Assembly: GCA_013396755.1 (NCBI GenBank)
Contig: VWZF01002261.1
Coordinates: 2,255,087 to 2,319,086, forward strand
DNA: 64,000 nucleotides
Source: Sclerurus mexicanus
Lineage: Eukaryota > Chordata > Aves > Passeriformes > Furnariidae
Direction of reading: 5' to 3'
Positions within the stretch are counted from its first letter, which is position 1, and every line of letters begins with the position of its first letter. The notes below the pieces were generated by a model, which made no database searches, was not told where the DNA came from, and saw only the letters and a program-made list of their open reading frames with translations. Made by a program: the position numbers and the translations under genes. Shown here piece after piece: positions 1-13,300 of the stretch.

Positions 1-1379
1 GGAGGGATAGAAAGAGTTATGGTAGCTTTATAGCTGCTCTATGCTTTTATATTTTGATATTGAAATGGTTGTAGTATACTGAGAGTAGGTAGGTGAAAGC
101 AAGAAATTGTAATACTAAGTAAGTGAATAAATCAGCAAACAAATGATGGAGGGAGCAGAACTTCAGCTCAGACCATCTCTATTTCAGATGTCCTTTCTTT
201 CATAAAGTCCTTGCAAGCTACAAAATAAATCCCAAAGTTTAAGACCCTTACCTGGTGTGGACTACCTAGTCTGATATTCACAACAGAGGCCGTGCAGACT
301 GCTGAAAGCTTGTGATGAACTTTCAGCATAATGTATAAAGGGCACACACACCCTTGCACCCAAATAAAGCCACCCAACCTTCTACATTTGCTACCACCAC
401 CTAAGGTACTTGAGTGGATATCCTTAAAATTCAGGCCAATTCCATTAAGTGATTTGGTTCCTCAAGACCTCCAAATACCAAGAAATGGGTTCATCTGCAG
501 CACATGCAGATTTCCAGACCGACATATTCTGACACTCCTCAAGGACTCCCTGCAGCCATTTCTGCTCGAGCAGCCGTGCCCCAGCGGGCTCAGCAAGGGA
601 GAGAACATGCTCTGCCATGGAAAATCTGCAAGGCTGAGCAGTGTGGGCTGTGGAGAGGTAAAGCACAGGGTTAGAAGGAGGGAAGCACAGACGTGCTGTC
701 ACCTCTATGGAGCTGGTAGCAGGGACTACCTCTGCACAAGCATTTCCTTCCTTCCCCACCCAGCACACAGATCTCACTGGTATAGTCTGAAACTCTGATG
801 TTCTGTCTGATTAAAGAAAAAAAGGATTGGAATCACACATGGCATAGGGACACTTTCACAATGTACAGAAGAAGTCTGCAGATGATCAGTTTTCTATTTC
901 TTCAGGCTCCCCAGATTGTGAGATTGATGAGGAATCTGAGTAAGATACGAGTGCTACAGAATCAAAAGGGAAAGAAAAAAAATCAGCAGCAAGCAATTAT
1001 ATTCAAGGAGACAAGACAGTACGTCAGACCCAGAGGCAACTCCAAGGCTGCCAACTCAGCAGCTGGTATGCAGAACTGTCTCTGTGGTCAGTCCCCAACC
1101 TCCCTGACAGTCACCGGAGGAGGGAAGGGGAGGTGGAGCAGAGGAGCAGAGCCCAAGGGTGTGGGTGCAACCTCGCCCCAGTCTGCCTCCTTCTAGCAGG
1201 TCACAGCTGCTAGCTGGGGCACAACACACACACAGGTACTGCTGAAAATGCATGTTGAAACATATTTCTCAGGGAGGCTATTAGTACCTGTGAAGAAAAA
1301 AAGTGGAATTATTTGCTGCTAATAGAGAAAAACATTGCATAAAGACAAATTTTATGAGCCGCCATTGAGAAGGCTAAAG

Positions 1380-1575
1380 GGTCTAGTGGCTGGAGCATGT
1401 AGCTGGGGTCAGAGATAGCTGCGTTCCCTTTCTGGCTCTCCTCTGCTGACACTGGACGAGTTATTTCACCTTGCAGCACCTCAGTTTCCCCATCTGGAAA
1501 TTAGGATAATAATTTGACTGCTTCCTCAGTGAAGCAATACTAGATCTGTTGATGAAGAGTGCTGGGTCAGAGGCA
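1380..1575 (+). repeat. MIR-type SINE fragment
   Basis: The stretch has the order expected of a MIR element. A 'tagtggctggagca' segment is followed by 'tctggctctcctctgctgac', then the diagnostic core 'cctcagtttccccatctg' at 1480-1497 and 'gataataa' just after. Divergence from the family consensus is high, as expected for an element that was active before the amniote radiation. Orientation is sense on the + strand. Exact ends are uncertain. Confidence 0.75.
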
Positions 1576-4267
1576 AGGAATATTATTTAGCATCATAAAT
1601 ATTCATATCATTGTGCAACAGGCAGGACTTGCTGAACAGACAGCAGCACTTGTTAGAGATCAGAAAGTTTATAGTCTCCAAACACTATACCTATAAATTC
1701 ACCCTATGCAACAAAGAACAAATACAGAGCTGGATGTATTTTTGGCAGCTACAGTACCTGACTGAATGCATGGTTGGGAAAAGAGTTTTGAAGAAGAGTT
1801 TACGCGCTTGGAGCATATAAACCAGAAAGTGGCTTCAAATGAACAGGAGGGTACCCTAGACACACAGAAGGGTTGTGCAGGATGGGGTGAAGCAGAGCTT
1901 CCAGAAAAAGAAAAAGGCATTTAAACCTGATGAGATGGTAAAAACTAGGATAACAGGGTCAGGGCTTAGTAGCACAGGAAATTATCTCATCAACATGGCA
2001 AGTGGTATCTTTCTATTGATTTTCAAATGAATAGATTTTATGGCCAGGAGCAACTGTTTAAAATCATAAATCATCATAGTCTCACCTCTTGTACCCTGGA
2101 GATCAAAGAACTTCATCTAGTCATTTGAATTACATTAATCCTATGTAAATAAAACAGTGCACTATATCAGTTGGAGGATATAGATTCATCACAAAGACCT
2201 GTGTGAGCATACAGTTCATAAAATAAGGTTGCTAAAACTTTGCATTTAGTCTTTGCCAAAACAGGCATGGACCTGACGATTACTCCATTTTTGAGTTGTG
2301 CCTGCATGGTGTTTTAGTCATGCCCATTTCAGTGCCTTGGAAAACACAGGTCCTGCCTCTCTCTTCCCTCAAGGGACAGCCCCAAGTGACACGTTTCCAC
2401 AGCTGAAGGTGGGGAAGGGCTGCACGATGGGCAGTTCATAGTCAGACTGGCTATTACTGCTTGTCTGGCCACCACACTCACTCCCACACCATTTCTTGCA
2501 AGGGCCAGGAGGTACCAGTGAACACTCGACTCTGGTGGCACCTAAGCACTTGGGAAAGCATATCTGGGAAATGTGCTGAAACAGGGAGCTCCAGAGGAAC
2601 TGAACATCTTCACAGGTTCACTCGCTGTCTGATGGAAGGCTTTATCTGAAAAGCACAGGGAGGAGAAGGAAGAGCAACTGCTGAGAAGTCAAAATATAAC
2701 ATTTCAATGTTTTCTAAATAGTAGGGCTAAACTTTTTACTTTGTTTATTTGTTACTTTGTTTTGTTTACCTGTTTCTGATTAGAAATCACCCCAAAATGT
2801 AAAAACATTAAAAAAAAAGAAGCCAAAACCAGAGACACATTGCTTTTGAGAGCTCAGGATGCTGAATGTTGTGATGATGACAGAATCATCATTTTGGCTC
2901 AGACTCACTGCTTTGGTCAAATAAAAAGTACAGAGAGAAGCACACCAATAGTGCTTTGGGACAGTTTTACTCCTGTGCCTTTGAGCCATAATTCCAAAAA
3001 GGCTATTCTTTTTCCAGTCCTAATGAAGATAAAGTTGGAGGGAGGTGGGGGAAACAGAGAGAAAATACACTGTGAGCACACCTAGTGGTAGGTTTGCTAG
3101 GGTGAGGCTTGTAGGAGACATCTAAGAAGGGACCAGAAGGCATCAAAGAACTCCATACCATCCCTACGTGGTTACCACCATCAGTGGCTGCCGGCTGCCA
3201 CCCCTCCCTTGCCATCCTAACTGGAGCAATCCAGCCACCACAACACGGGCAAACAAGGTGCCAGTGGAGACTACAAACCCCAAAAGCCCAGATGTGCAAT
3301 GAGGGAGAGCATAAAAACACCCCCTAAGCCCCTAGGTATTGCCAAGGCATCACTCAGGACCCTCCTTCAGGGAAAAACTGGTTTACTATTAAACACTTGG
3401 TCTATAAATCCAGCTAGAGCCGGCAGCAGGAGGGGGTGGCAGGAGCCGGTGGCTCCAGTGTGAGCGACAGCGCACATGGCACCACATCTCCAGAGTAGGA
3501 GTTTGGCTTTGCAGCCAGGCACTCAGATCTCATCAGTAGCCCCAAGGGGGTTCTCAGTGTGTAAGTTTAATCTTTTAATCTGGCTCTCAACTCTGGCGCG
3601 TGGGTGAGGAGCACGCAGGGGTGGGCGAGTCCTCCGGTGCCTCTCCCCCACTTGCTGCTTCCCACGCAGTGGGCCCACGTTTAGGACAAGAAATGAAAAG
3701 CAGGACCGTGAGGTGGCAATGGGCCAAGGGAACATCCCAAGGAAAGGGCTTTCAGCACATGAGGAGACAAAGCACCCCAGTTTCCCTGAGGACGAGGCAA
3801 GTCATGGCCAGCAAACAGAGGTCTCCATTATTTTGAAGGTGGAGACATGAGCACCAGACAATAATTAAAAAATAACCTGGCAATAAAAATACATAAGCAC
3901 AAATGGTGGTGTGTGCTTGCAGCTGAGACCAGAACAGTCCTACCTGTGCAGGTAGCCGGCAGTGCCCTCTGAAATTCCCCCCCAGAGCAACAACCCGAAC
4001 TCCTCCCAGGCAAGCTTTATGCATGCTTGCTCTGCAGCTTGGTACAAGCTCCTGACACTGACATTTGAAGTCAGAGGGCAAAATATTGACCTTACAGAGA
4101 TCGGGAATTTACTTACCACTTACTTTGGTGTGGTTAAAGAGACATCTGAATCCATGCTGAGGTTCCTTAGAGGAGTAAGCTGGATTTCAAATGCACCATG
4201 CACTTTCATCTCCTGAGCAAACGGTGTCTTTATACAGACCTAAGAGCCTAATGTTAGATGCATGAAT

Positions 4268-4310
4268 TTGAATACTCTGTGCCTCGGTTTATCCGTCTCT
4301 CACTGGTGGT
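4268..4310 (+). repeat. Possible short MIR core remnant
   Basis: The words 'ctctgtgcctcggtttatcc' resemble the MIR core (ctctgagcctcagtttcc...). Only about 25 bases match and the flanks cannot be aligned by eye, so this may be chance. Confidence 0.25.
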
Positions 4311-7300
4311 GGAGGGTTATTCACATCACAGCATTTTGGGAAGCCAAGCACTCACAACGAAGCCTGAGGCCTACAGGTGAAAGCCTACAAGAGAGGGGAG
4401 TGATGACTACCCTCCTTTTCCAAGTAAGGAGAAGGCTTCTGCGCCTTCCAGCTCCAATCTTGGCAGTGATCTGTGTGTAGGCAGTGGTCATAATCAGGAA
4501 GTGCCTCCTCCAATTTACAGCTGGTGGTACCACCTGTGCCTCTCCAATTCCAGCCAAAACAACCACCTCCTCAAACCCACTTGTAAGGAAGGGCAGAGGA
4601 TCCAGCTATGACAACTCAGAGGGAAAAGCAAGACTCAGGTTTAAGTGCTGACATTTTCCCTAGATGTGTCCCACTGCTTATCAGTAATTTTCTTTCTTCT
4701 TGTGAAAACCCATTACAGTGCCTACTGAGAGAAGATGACCTCACCATACCATAGCAGCAAGCAACCAATAAGTGATAGGGCAGACATGGGACAGCAAGAG
4801 CCGGGTAAGATGATCAAATTTGCTGGGTCAACAAGGGACCAACTTACTTGCCTGTGTGACAGCTGGAATGGAGGAAAGTGGAGTCATTACTCATCACTTC
4901 AAGTCTGTCAAGAAAAACAGTGAGTTAGTAACTGCTGGTGAGGCAGGGAACATTTCTGTCTCCTTGAGATATAGCTGTGTATATGGCAGTATATATACAC
5001 ACATATACCTCATTGGTATTATCCTTTGCTCTCCTGTGCTGGTTTTTGATTGTCAGGTCCTCCATGGCCTTCCACCTCATCATGGTTGAAGCCATGTCCC
5101 TAACCTATGCAGCATCTCAAGAACCAGTCCTGGATTAACAGTTGCTGCTTTAGTCTACACCAGACCTTGAATGGAGCTCCTTTACTTTGAAAACTGGAAA
5201 CCTGAGGTGATTTTAACTTACACAAATTTGTAAGAATTACGTCTCTGCTCAGCCAAAACTAATACCAGAAAGAGAAGTCTTGCTGTTCCCATCAACACAA
5301 CCAACAGCAGGGCTTCCCAGACTTCCATGGATGAGATAGTTTGAACAAAAAGAACAGAGGCCACCACCTTATGAGCTGGCATTCATTCTGGGTGATTTAT
5401 TTTTTCTAGACATATGTCCCTTGTCTGGCATATACTGTGTTCCTGCTCTGGTCCTAATCACAAAACTTAGGTTGGCTTCTCTGGAGTGCACAGGGCCAAG
5501 AAGCACTGATTTTCAAATTTACTAAATGCCTGCATTTCCAGTTAATCTGGAGCTGTGGGTGCCAAAACCTCAAGAGAGTCACTTACCCTCATTGCACATA
5601 TCATTTCAGCCTTTCTCATGCCACTGGAAAAGCAATAACCTTTTGAGAAGATGTAAGGGCACTCTAAAAGCTATATACAGAAAATAACAAGATAGAATGG
5701 AAGCCAACAGTTTCTGATATCAGATAAAACACTTCCTTTCCTCAGTGTTTTCTCCTTTTGATTAGCTATTTCTTTTAACTTGCTTCTCATAACCTCAAAA
5801 AGTTATTTTTGAATGACCTGTTTGCTGCAGATTTCCTGAAGAGGCCCAACCATCTACTCATCTTTGAGAAAGTACCCTGCTGCTGCTGCCTGGTCTTACA
5901 ATTACTTCCATATGAACCTAAAGGTTCTCATCTTCCATTTAGATTTTTCTTTTTTTAATGGATGATGAAAGCAGAAACAATTCAACCATAGAGCTCCCTA
6001 AAGCTTTTGATCATCAGTTTCTCCAGTCCAGTGCCATGGTGACAAGCCAGCACAGGGGAAATCCACTGCATAAAAACAAAGAAACGTGCACTCTGCATTT
6101 CAGAGAGAGTGCTCTTCATGCGGCAAAACATCTGTCCAAAGCTCCTGCTGTCTTTTAAGGCAGTCCTGTGACAATACCTACAAATCACTCTTCTCAGAAA
6201 AGAAAGAACGCTATTTTTCCTTCTAAACTGTGTATCTGCTCATCCAACTGATCCCCTCCATCTGTACCTGCTGACTTCACATAGCATACTCCTATCCCCT
6301 AAAACTGGGCTTGTCTTGTCAATGGGATCCAGCACCACAGGGTTCTGACCCACACTTGGGATATCCTGGTGCTACTGACACATTAATAGAATACAGCTTT
6401 TCTTCCTCTAATCCACCAAGATAGGTGTTACCCCCTCACATTCTTGCATGAAAGCAAACCCCTCTCAGACAGCTCTGACAGCTGCCACCAGTCTCATGGT
6501 CACCTCCACTAGACCTAGAGCAAGGAGTCCCACTGTTTTCTTCTTCTAGCTGCTTTCTTGAGGTAGACCAGCAAATTTCACTTCTTCCTGACATACCACC
6601 CAGGTGGTGGTACCTTCAAGAGCACCAGTGACAGCTGGATGAATGGGAACAAAAATGCAATCTGTCAGAAAATGAGTGGTGGTCAACACAGACACTTGAG
6701 ACCTGGGGTTTAGCAACAAACGGGCAAAAGTCAAGCACGTAGCTTGCTCTGTGCAAGTCTGACATCAATGAGAAAGGTCACATCCAAGTATTGAGTGCAA
6801 CTAAAATACACACAAAGCAGAACCTCTTCCAAGGGGGTTGCTAAGAAGCAAAGCAGAAAAGACATGGTCACCTTTGAGTAATGTATGGAGAGCTCAAGGT
6901 TAACTCCAGTAATCACCGTATATGTCTTTTTTATTCTCAAAATTTGCTGCCAGCTTTTCAAAGACAGATATTTCCTTTCTCTTCTCAAGGTGCTGATCCA
7001 TCTCAAGGTGATGAGTACTAGCAGGGCTGGGAGCTTCATCTCTTACCTAACATTTCCTGTAATGAAACCTTCTTGCTAAACTTTAATCATTTGGATTAAA
7101 ATTTTCCATGTCAGGCATTTACCTTGAGTTTCTTTTTAAAAATCAATGCATCTTAATACCTGTTTTCAGAAGTCTTGTATCAGCATCCTCCTCTACAGAA
7201 GACATTAAAATTGCTCACTAGGCCTGCTACCTGCAAGAGCAGGGATAAGTAGGTCTGGTGTTACGGCACAAGAAACAGAGAGCTAGAGAAGTTACATGAT

Positions 7301-10300
7301 CAGATGTTTTTGACAACAGATGAAATTTTTTGTGGGAACGAACAATTTTGCTCATTCTGTAAGCCTTTTCTACATTGAGACTTATTTTTAGCGTTGGCAA
7401 GACCTAGCTCATTAACATGCACGAAAGATTCTACAATAAGTTAGTATCACCACTCTTTACAATGTGTGGAATTTTGCAACCCTCAGAAAGCAGGATACAT
7501 TTAATTTTCCATGGAAGGACGTTTCAAGGGTGTTACTGACCCTTTACAAGTACTGCTAAAGGCAGATCCTACACCATGGTGGGAATAAGGAAGAAGCTGA
7601 ATGCCCAAAGGTCGCTGCTGCCTCCCCTGATGTGGCACAGGGAAGGGGATCAGGCTCTAGATCAATCCCTAAAAGATTCTAAGAGAGGAGCCCATCAGCT
7701 GTGTTTGTTGAGCCCCTCAGCACATGACTGGGGTTTGGGGTTCCCTGCTGTCCATTGTATGGCTGCTGGCAATGACCAAGCTCTGAGGGATGCCACCAAA
7801 AATGTTGTGTGCAGTTCTACCCTCGTGACTTGCAGAGAGTTGTATTTCCTTTCTTTTTTTTTTCCATTGTCTTTTCTCCAGTGGGAACTGTTTAGAGAGA
7901 GGATGAAATGACTGTGGGAAACTAAAAATGTGTGAAAATGGGAACCTGAAAAAAGAAGGAACATGAGGTCATTAGAAATCTCTTCAATAGCGAGAATCTT
8001 TTGGGTTTGTTTAGAAACAGAATTATTCCTCTCTGTGCCAGAAGCAAAGTTGCTGAACTACACCATTTTCCCTCAGCTAAACACCAGTTTAATCACACAG
8101 ATTTCAACCATGTAAACAATTAAAAATAATTGTTTGCCCTTGGTTTTTTTTCCCCACAAAATACTGACAAAAATGGCACATGGTTCTCCTATTATTTGAA
8201 TCTGCTTTCATTTGTGCCAAAAGGAATTTCCGACCTCCAATACATGCTCCAAAACACAGTGACTGAAATAGAAAGCGAGACTTTCTGATTAAATGCTTTT
8301 ATGGTTTATTGTCGCACAAGACCCACTGCCTAGTGCTTTCCTGCAATTCCTTCTTGGCCTTTAGAAATTCCTGGTCGGCAAGGAACACATCTATAAAATT
8401 TGACCACAGCATTTCAGGGGAAAAAAAAACTAAATGGAGCGGGATTTCAGGAGTTACAGTGGCATAAGAACTAAATATGGGGGGACAATTTGAAAGGCCA
8501 GCCTAGCACTTTCCCACAGATCCCAGCAGTAGTTCCAGACAGGATTTAGTCTACTAATAAAAATACCTAGGGGATACAGGTATCCTAACGTGACAGAAGT
8601 AGCAGCACTGGTAAAGCTGAGTTAAGTGGATGTGGTGTCACCTTCGACTTGCCTGCCTGGATCTCTCTGTGTATGGAGCAGGTTCTGTGGCATCACAAAT
8701 GGGCAAATTTGTTAGCAGGAGACTTGGGAGCAGATGAAAGCTTGGGTCCACCATCCCCCAACATACTTGCCAGAGAAGTTGAGCTGGTATAGGGTGGGGA
8801 AATTAACTCTGCTAAATAAAGGAGTGGTAATAAAATCTCCATTTGCCTGGAGCAGTAAAGAAACCAAGAGAAGGAATAGTAATTCTGCAAGGGATACAGC
8901 TGCATGCCACTCCTTTTTGAGGGCGAGCTGCGATACTCGTGCCTCTCAAATTCTTCTCCGGGGAATTAGAAGCTGGAGGAAAACTGGGGGGTTTTATATA
9001 TTTATTTTTACCAACCCATTGTGCAGCATTCCTTACCTATGATCTAATAGCTCTTTTAGCATTCGTAACTTCTGTGATTTCAACCAGAGGGAAAAATGCG
9101 ATAGGATTTTACATGACTCACGGGTCTTGTGAAATACTTTAAAACAGCTCATCTTTCAAGCTTTTTTAACCTGATTGAAGCAGAGTAAAAACCCAAATTC
9201 TGTAAAATGACCTGGACATCAAGCTTGCCTGAAGTATACTTTATGATTTTGAAAGGTGATTTTCTTCTGAACATTCTGGAAAATTTGGCAAATACCTGCC
9301 TGATTAAACCCACAGAGTTGTGTTTCTGCATTCTTGGGTACGTTCTTACATACCTGCACAGAGCTTCAGGCTTTTTTTTTCCTTTCTTTAAAATCAAGGC
9401 CAAATTTTCAATCAGCAAAGTAGATCTGCAGATTGGGGTTTACTAAGCCGGTGAGAACTATTACCTGAAGCTTGCACACAGTTACTCTGCTCTCAGCTCT
9501 GCTGCCACTCTGGCTTTCTGGGGCCAGTCTCTCAGCTGGTGTGAATCTGCGTAGGGCCACCAGAAATCTGACTGCCAGAGATCACTCATCTTTATTTTCA
9601 GAGTGCAATTTTCCTTTCCACTGAGCTCCGACCTGCTTGCATCCTTTCTCCTGCTCCCTTACCTCATTAGAACTTATAACAGAAAGGCGAATCATTGCCT
9701 GGAGCTGCTGGAGGAGAGGCAGACTAAGCACAGCTGCAAGCTCCTCTTGCCTTTCCATCCACATTTTTGTGGCACAGCAGCAATGCTCTGTGCATCACAG
9801 GCACCAAGCCTGACTTCTGTTTGCTTCCAAAGATGCCAGAGCTCACTACACCCTATCAAGCTGTGTCCTCCTCTTTGATCTTTCCATCCATCTCTTTGGT
9901 CACAGGAACACGAGTTTTGAGCTTTCTAGTTTTCAAATGCCTGCATTGTTCACTGAATTGCCAACCTCAGCCAAGGGCTCGGCAGCTTTCCCTCGGACAG
10001 AGAGGCATTGTGGGGAGGGGATGGACTCAAGAGGCAGCAAGAGAGAGCAGAGGCATGTCCTTGAAAGTTGTCCTTGAGTGCAACTTTGCAGAACAGAAGC
10101 TCTGACTGACACACAGAGTAATAGGTTACAGGATGCAAATGGTGACATCTGAAAACCCTGACCTTTCCCATGACGGGGAGAGTTGCTGTGCTGCTGTTCC
10201 AAGTAACTCCTCTACAAGGCTTACTTGATAACAATTGGTAGTGATAATAATGGGTTATGGAACAAATTTGGGTTCCTGATTATCATTCAGCAGGGAGTGA

Positions 10301-13300
10301 AACACAGCAGAACTGTCTCTTTTCAAAGTGCTGGGAAAACTTGTCATAGTTAAGAATGAAAGTATTAGGCAGATGTGACATTTAATATCTGAAGTGCCAC
10401 CAGACAGGAAATTGCACTGCTAAATTGCATTGTTATCCAAGTTAATTTTTTTTTAAAAAAAAAGGCAAATATGACAGTAAGTACAAAGGGCCATCTCCAT
10501 CCCCAACAGAGCTGTAGCCCTTGACACCCAGCAGTGGTTCCTGTACCACAGCATCCCTTCAGGGCAGTTCCATGGCTGGGAACATGAACAGGCTTCACTG
10601 GGGCTTCCTTTACAACTGCACTAAACACACTGCAAGTTTCCAGGCAAAACTATAAACCAAACAAAAAAAGTAAAAGATTCTCCAAACTAAATGAAAGTCA
10701 TCTCTTTTTTTATTTCCCCTAGACTGTTGTCTCTGAAATGTCATGCTGTGTTTGCTTCAACCATTCAATGCTGAAAAGGCTGTGGCACGACAGTACCAAA
10801 CTGCATGGACGGAGTTCTGCCAGAGTTGGATGGAACAGGAAGGAAGTTAATGGGGAAAAAATTTCACATTTCAGTAGACAGAGACAAGTATTTCCTATAA
10901 TAAGGAAACAGGATTTGACAGAATTTCTTGTGTTTTAAGCTTTGTATGCCTCTCTTAATAAAAACTAAGCTCCTTTTCTCCTTCCACTACAGTGCATCGT
11001 GCCTCAGATAAAATCCTTTTGAAGAACAACATGCACACACAGTATAATCTGACATTATTCCAGTGCTACAGGGAACATCTTGAACATAATTGCACCACAT
11101 GGAAGTTGACTTGCTATGAGAAAAACACACAAAAAAGCTTTCACAACAAATCTGTAAACACATTTATGCTCCCAATAGCCACGATAAATCCAATGAAACA
11201 GCCAGGATTTGTGCTACAAACTGTCACTAAAGGAGTTAATGCAGTTTCTGTGGCAAGGAATATACCATTGCTGAGCAAGAAATCACAGTTCCTTGCTGCC
11301 TGAGGATCACGATTTCATAGTCAAGCCTCACTTGAGAGGACCAATAGCCAAAACAAGATTCTGCAGGCCCAGCTCACTTGTATCCCATCCATGGTGGCAC
11401 TGCATTGCCTTGCCCTCGCTCTGCCTAGTCCTGGCATCAACTTCCCTCTGTCCCAGTTAGGAACTTCAAGATGCTATAATTGCCTCTAATGCAAACAAGG
11501 TCCTGCAGATCCACATGCCGTATCCCACATGGTACCAGTATTTCAGGAGGTCACACTACAGATAACCAGGCGTAAAAGCACAAATCTTAAATGTGAAATA
11601 GCTCACTTGCCAAGGTGGCATTCAGCTTGTCAAAGAGCCCCCTTCTAAAGCCAGTTTCACAGAAGGTCCTTTTCTAGTCTGATGTTCTGCTCCCAATACA
11701 CTGAAAGCACACAGCTACCACAGGAAGGAATTATATCAGCCTGGAGCTGAAGAATTTATTTCCTGCAGATGCCAGTAGTGAATAAAGGAGGAATGCTGCC
11801 TTTGCACTGGAAAGAGGATGGTTTTGCACCATCAGGGAACAAGAAACTCTGTCCAAAGAACATCAGCCTCTGAGAAACATTAAGGAAATCACAGCGAGGT
11901 TTGCACTGGCTACCTGCTAGCCACATTCAAAATAAAAATACTACTAAATCAATAACATCTGCCATACCATTGCTTTGCATCAAAACAATTTAAATCTCAT
12001 CAGTATTTCTCATGAGGGAGGAAATTCTATTTATAAGCACTCAGAACATCAGCAGCAGCAGCTGGTCCATTTCCCTACTGAAAGCACATCCCAGTTGCAG
12101 CAGCACAGCAGCAGAAACCCAGAACGGTGTGGGATATCTTGGTGCTTGGTCCCATTGCTGGACATCCCAACCGCACATTAGCCACGTAGGTAAGACTTCA
12201 AAGCTCAACATTTAATTATCCTTCAAATAAAGGGAGTGCAGTGAACCCACATGTGTTCCACCCTTCCGCTGGAAGAGGCTGAGGAACAGTCCAGCCACTG
12301 CTCCTGTGCAGTCTCCCTGTTGCCATCTCCCCCCACTGTTAAGGTCTATTCACACAACAGGAAACCCCTTCACAGCCTTCCCATTTTTCTGCTATTCTTC
12401 AAAGCTTTGAAGACTCCATTTTCAGTGGACACAGCAGTGATCTCTGTCAGGGCTGTAGTGCTGTGACTCACAGAAAAAGAAACTGATATGGCACCTGGCT
12501 TGAACACACAGCTTGGAAGTTAAACCAACAGTGGGAAACATTTGCAGAACAAAATATGCCTACATATAACACTGGTCAATGACTTTGAGCACTGCAAGTT
12601 TTGGTCACTTATGGATGTTTTAAAATGTCTTAATTCTCAGTAAGTGGCAGTACTCTTTCCCTAAAATTAACATTCTTCTAAAGGCATCCCATGGCCACAT
12701 AAGATCAGTTCAGAGAACATGGGCATTTGGGGCTGGAAGATGCAATGGTTGACGACAAGCAGTGTGGATGGGAAGGGCAGGAGCAAGGCTGTGCCACAGG
12801 CAGTGGCCACCTGCCTGTGGAGTAGAGTGTTTCTGAGCCTCCTCTGGCTTAATGCCAGCAGGCATTGCTTTTTTTCCCCCCGATCTCTGAACACAACCAT
12901 GGATGTTTTTATTCCTATCCTTTCTATGCATGGATACATAGAAAAGCCAGGATCTTATCTCCCTACAAGGACTATCGAGACTTAGACATTAACAAATTAA
13001 GAAACAGACAAACGTTTGCTATGTGATTCTAGCCTGCCAAGTTTTTTTGGGCATTCAAGCTGCTGAAGCCACACCTGCCTAACTCAGACATCATTTGAAT
13101 GTTTGCAGAGCTGCTGGACACCTTGAGCAATAGTGACAAGGCTCAAGTGCTTTATGAGTATTTCCAGGTGTGTCTAAGTTGTTTCTGACCTCCTCAGCCT
13201 GCAGTCTGTTTGGCTTATGCAGCTGGCAGGATCCCCTGGTGTGTTTGGTACTTGAAACTTCTTTGAAGCAGGGAACAGTTTTTGCCACCTTACCAGTTCT

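Noticed and set aside
331..798. 155-codon frame near the left edge
   Set aside because: A - strand frame of similar length overlaps it, and the product has no recognisable features.
12045..12065. CAG-repeat-like stretch
   Set aside because: Only four units (agcagcagcagctgg); no expansion or coding context.
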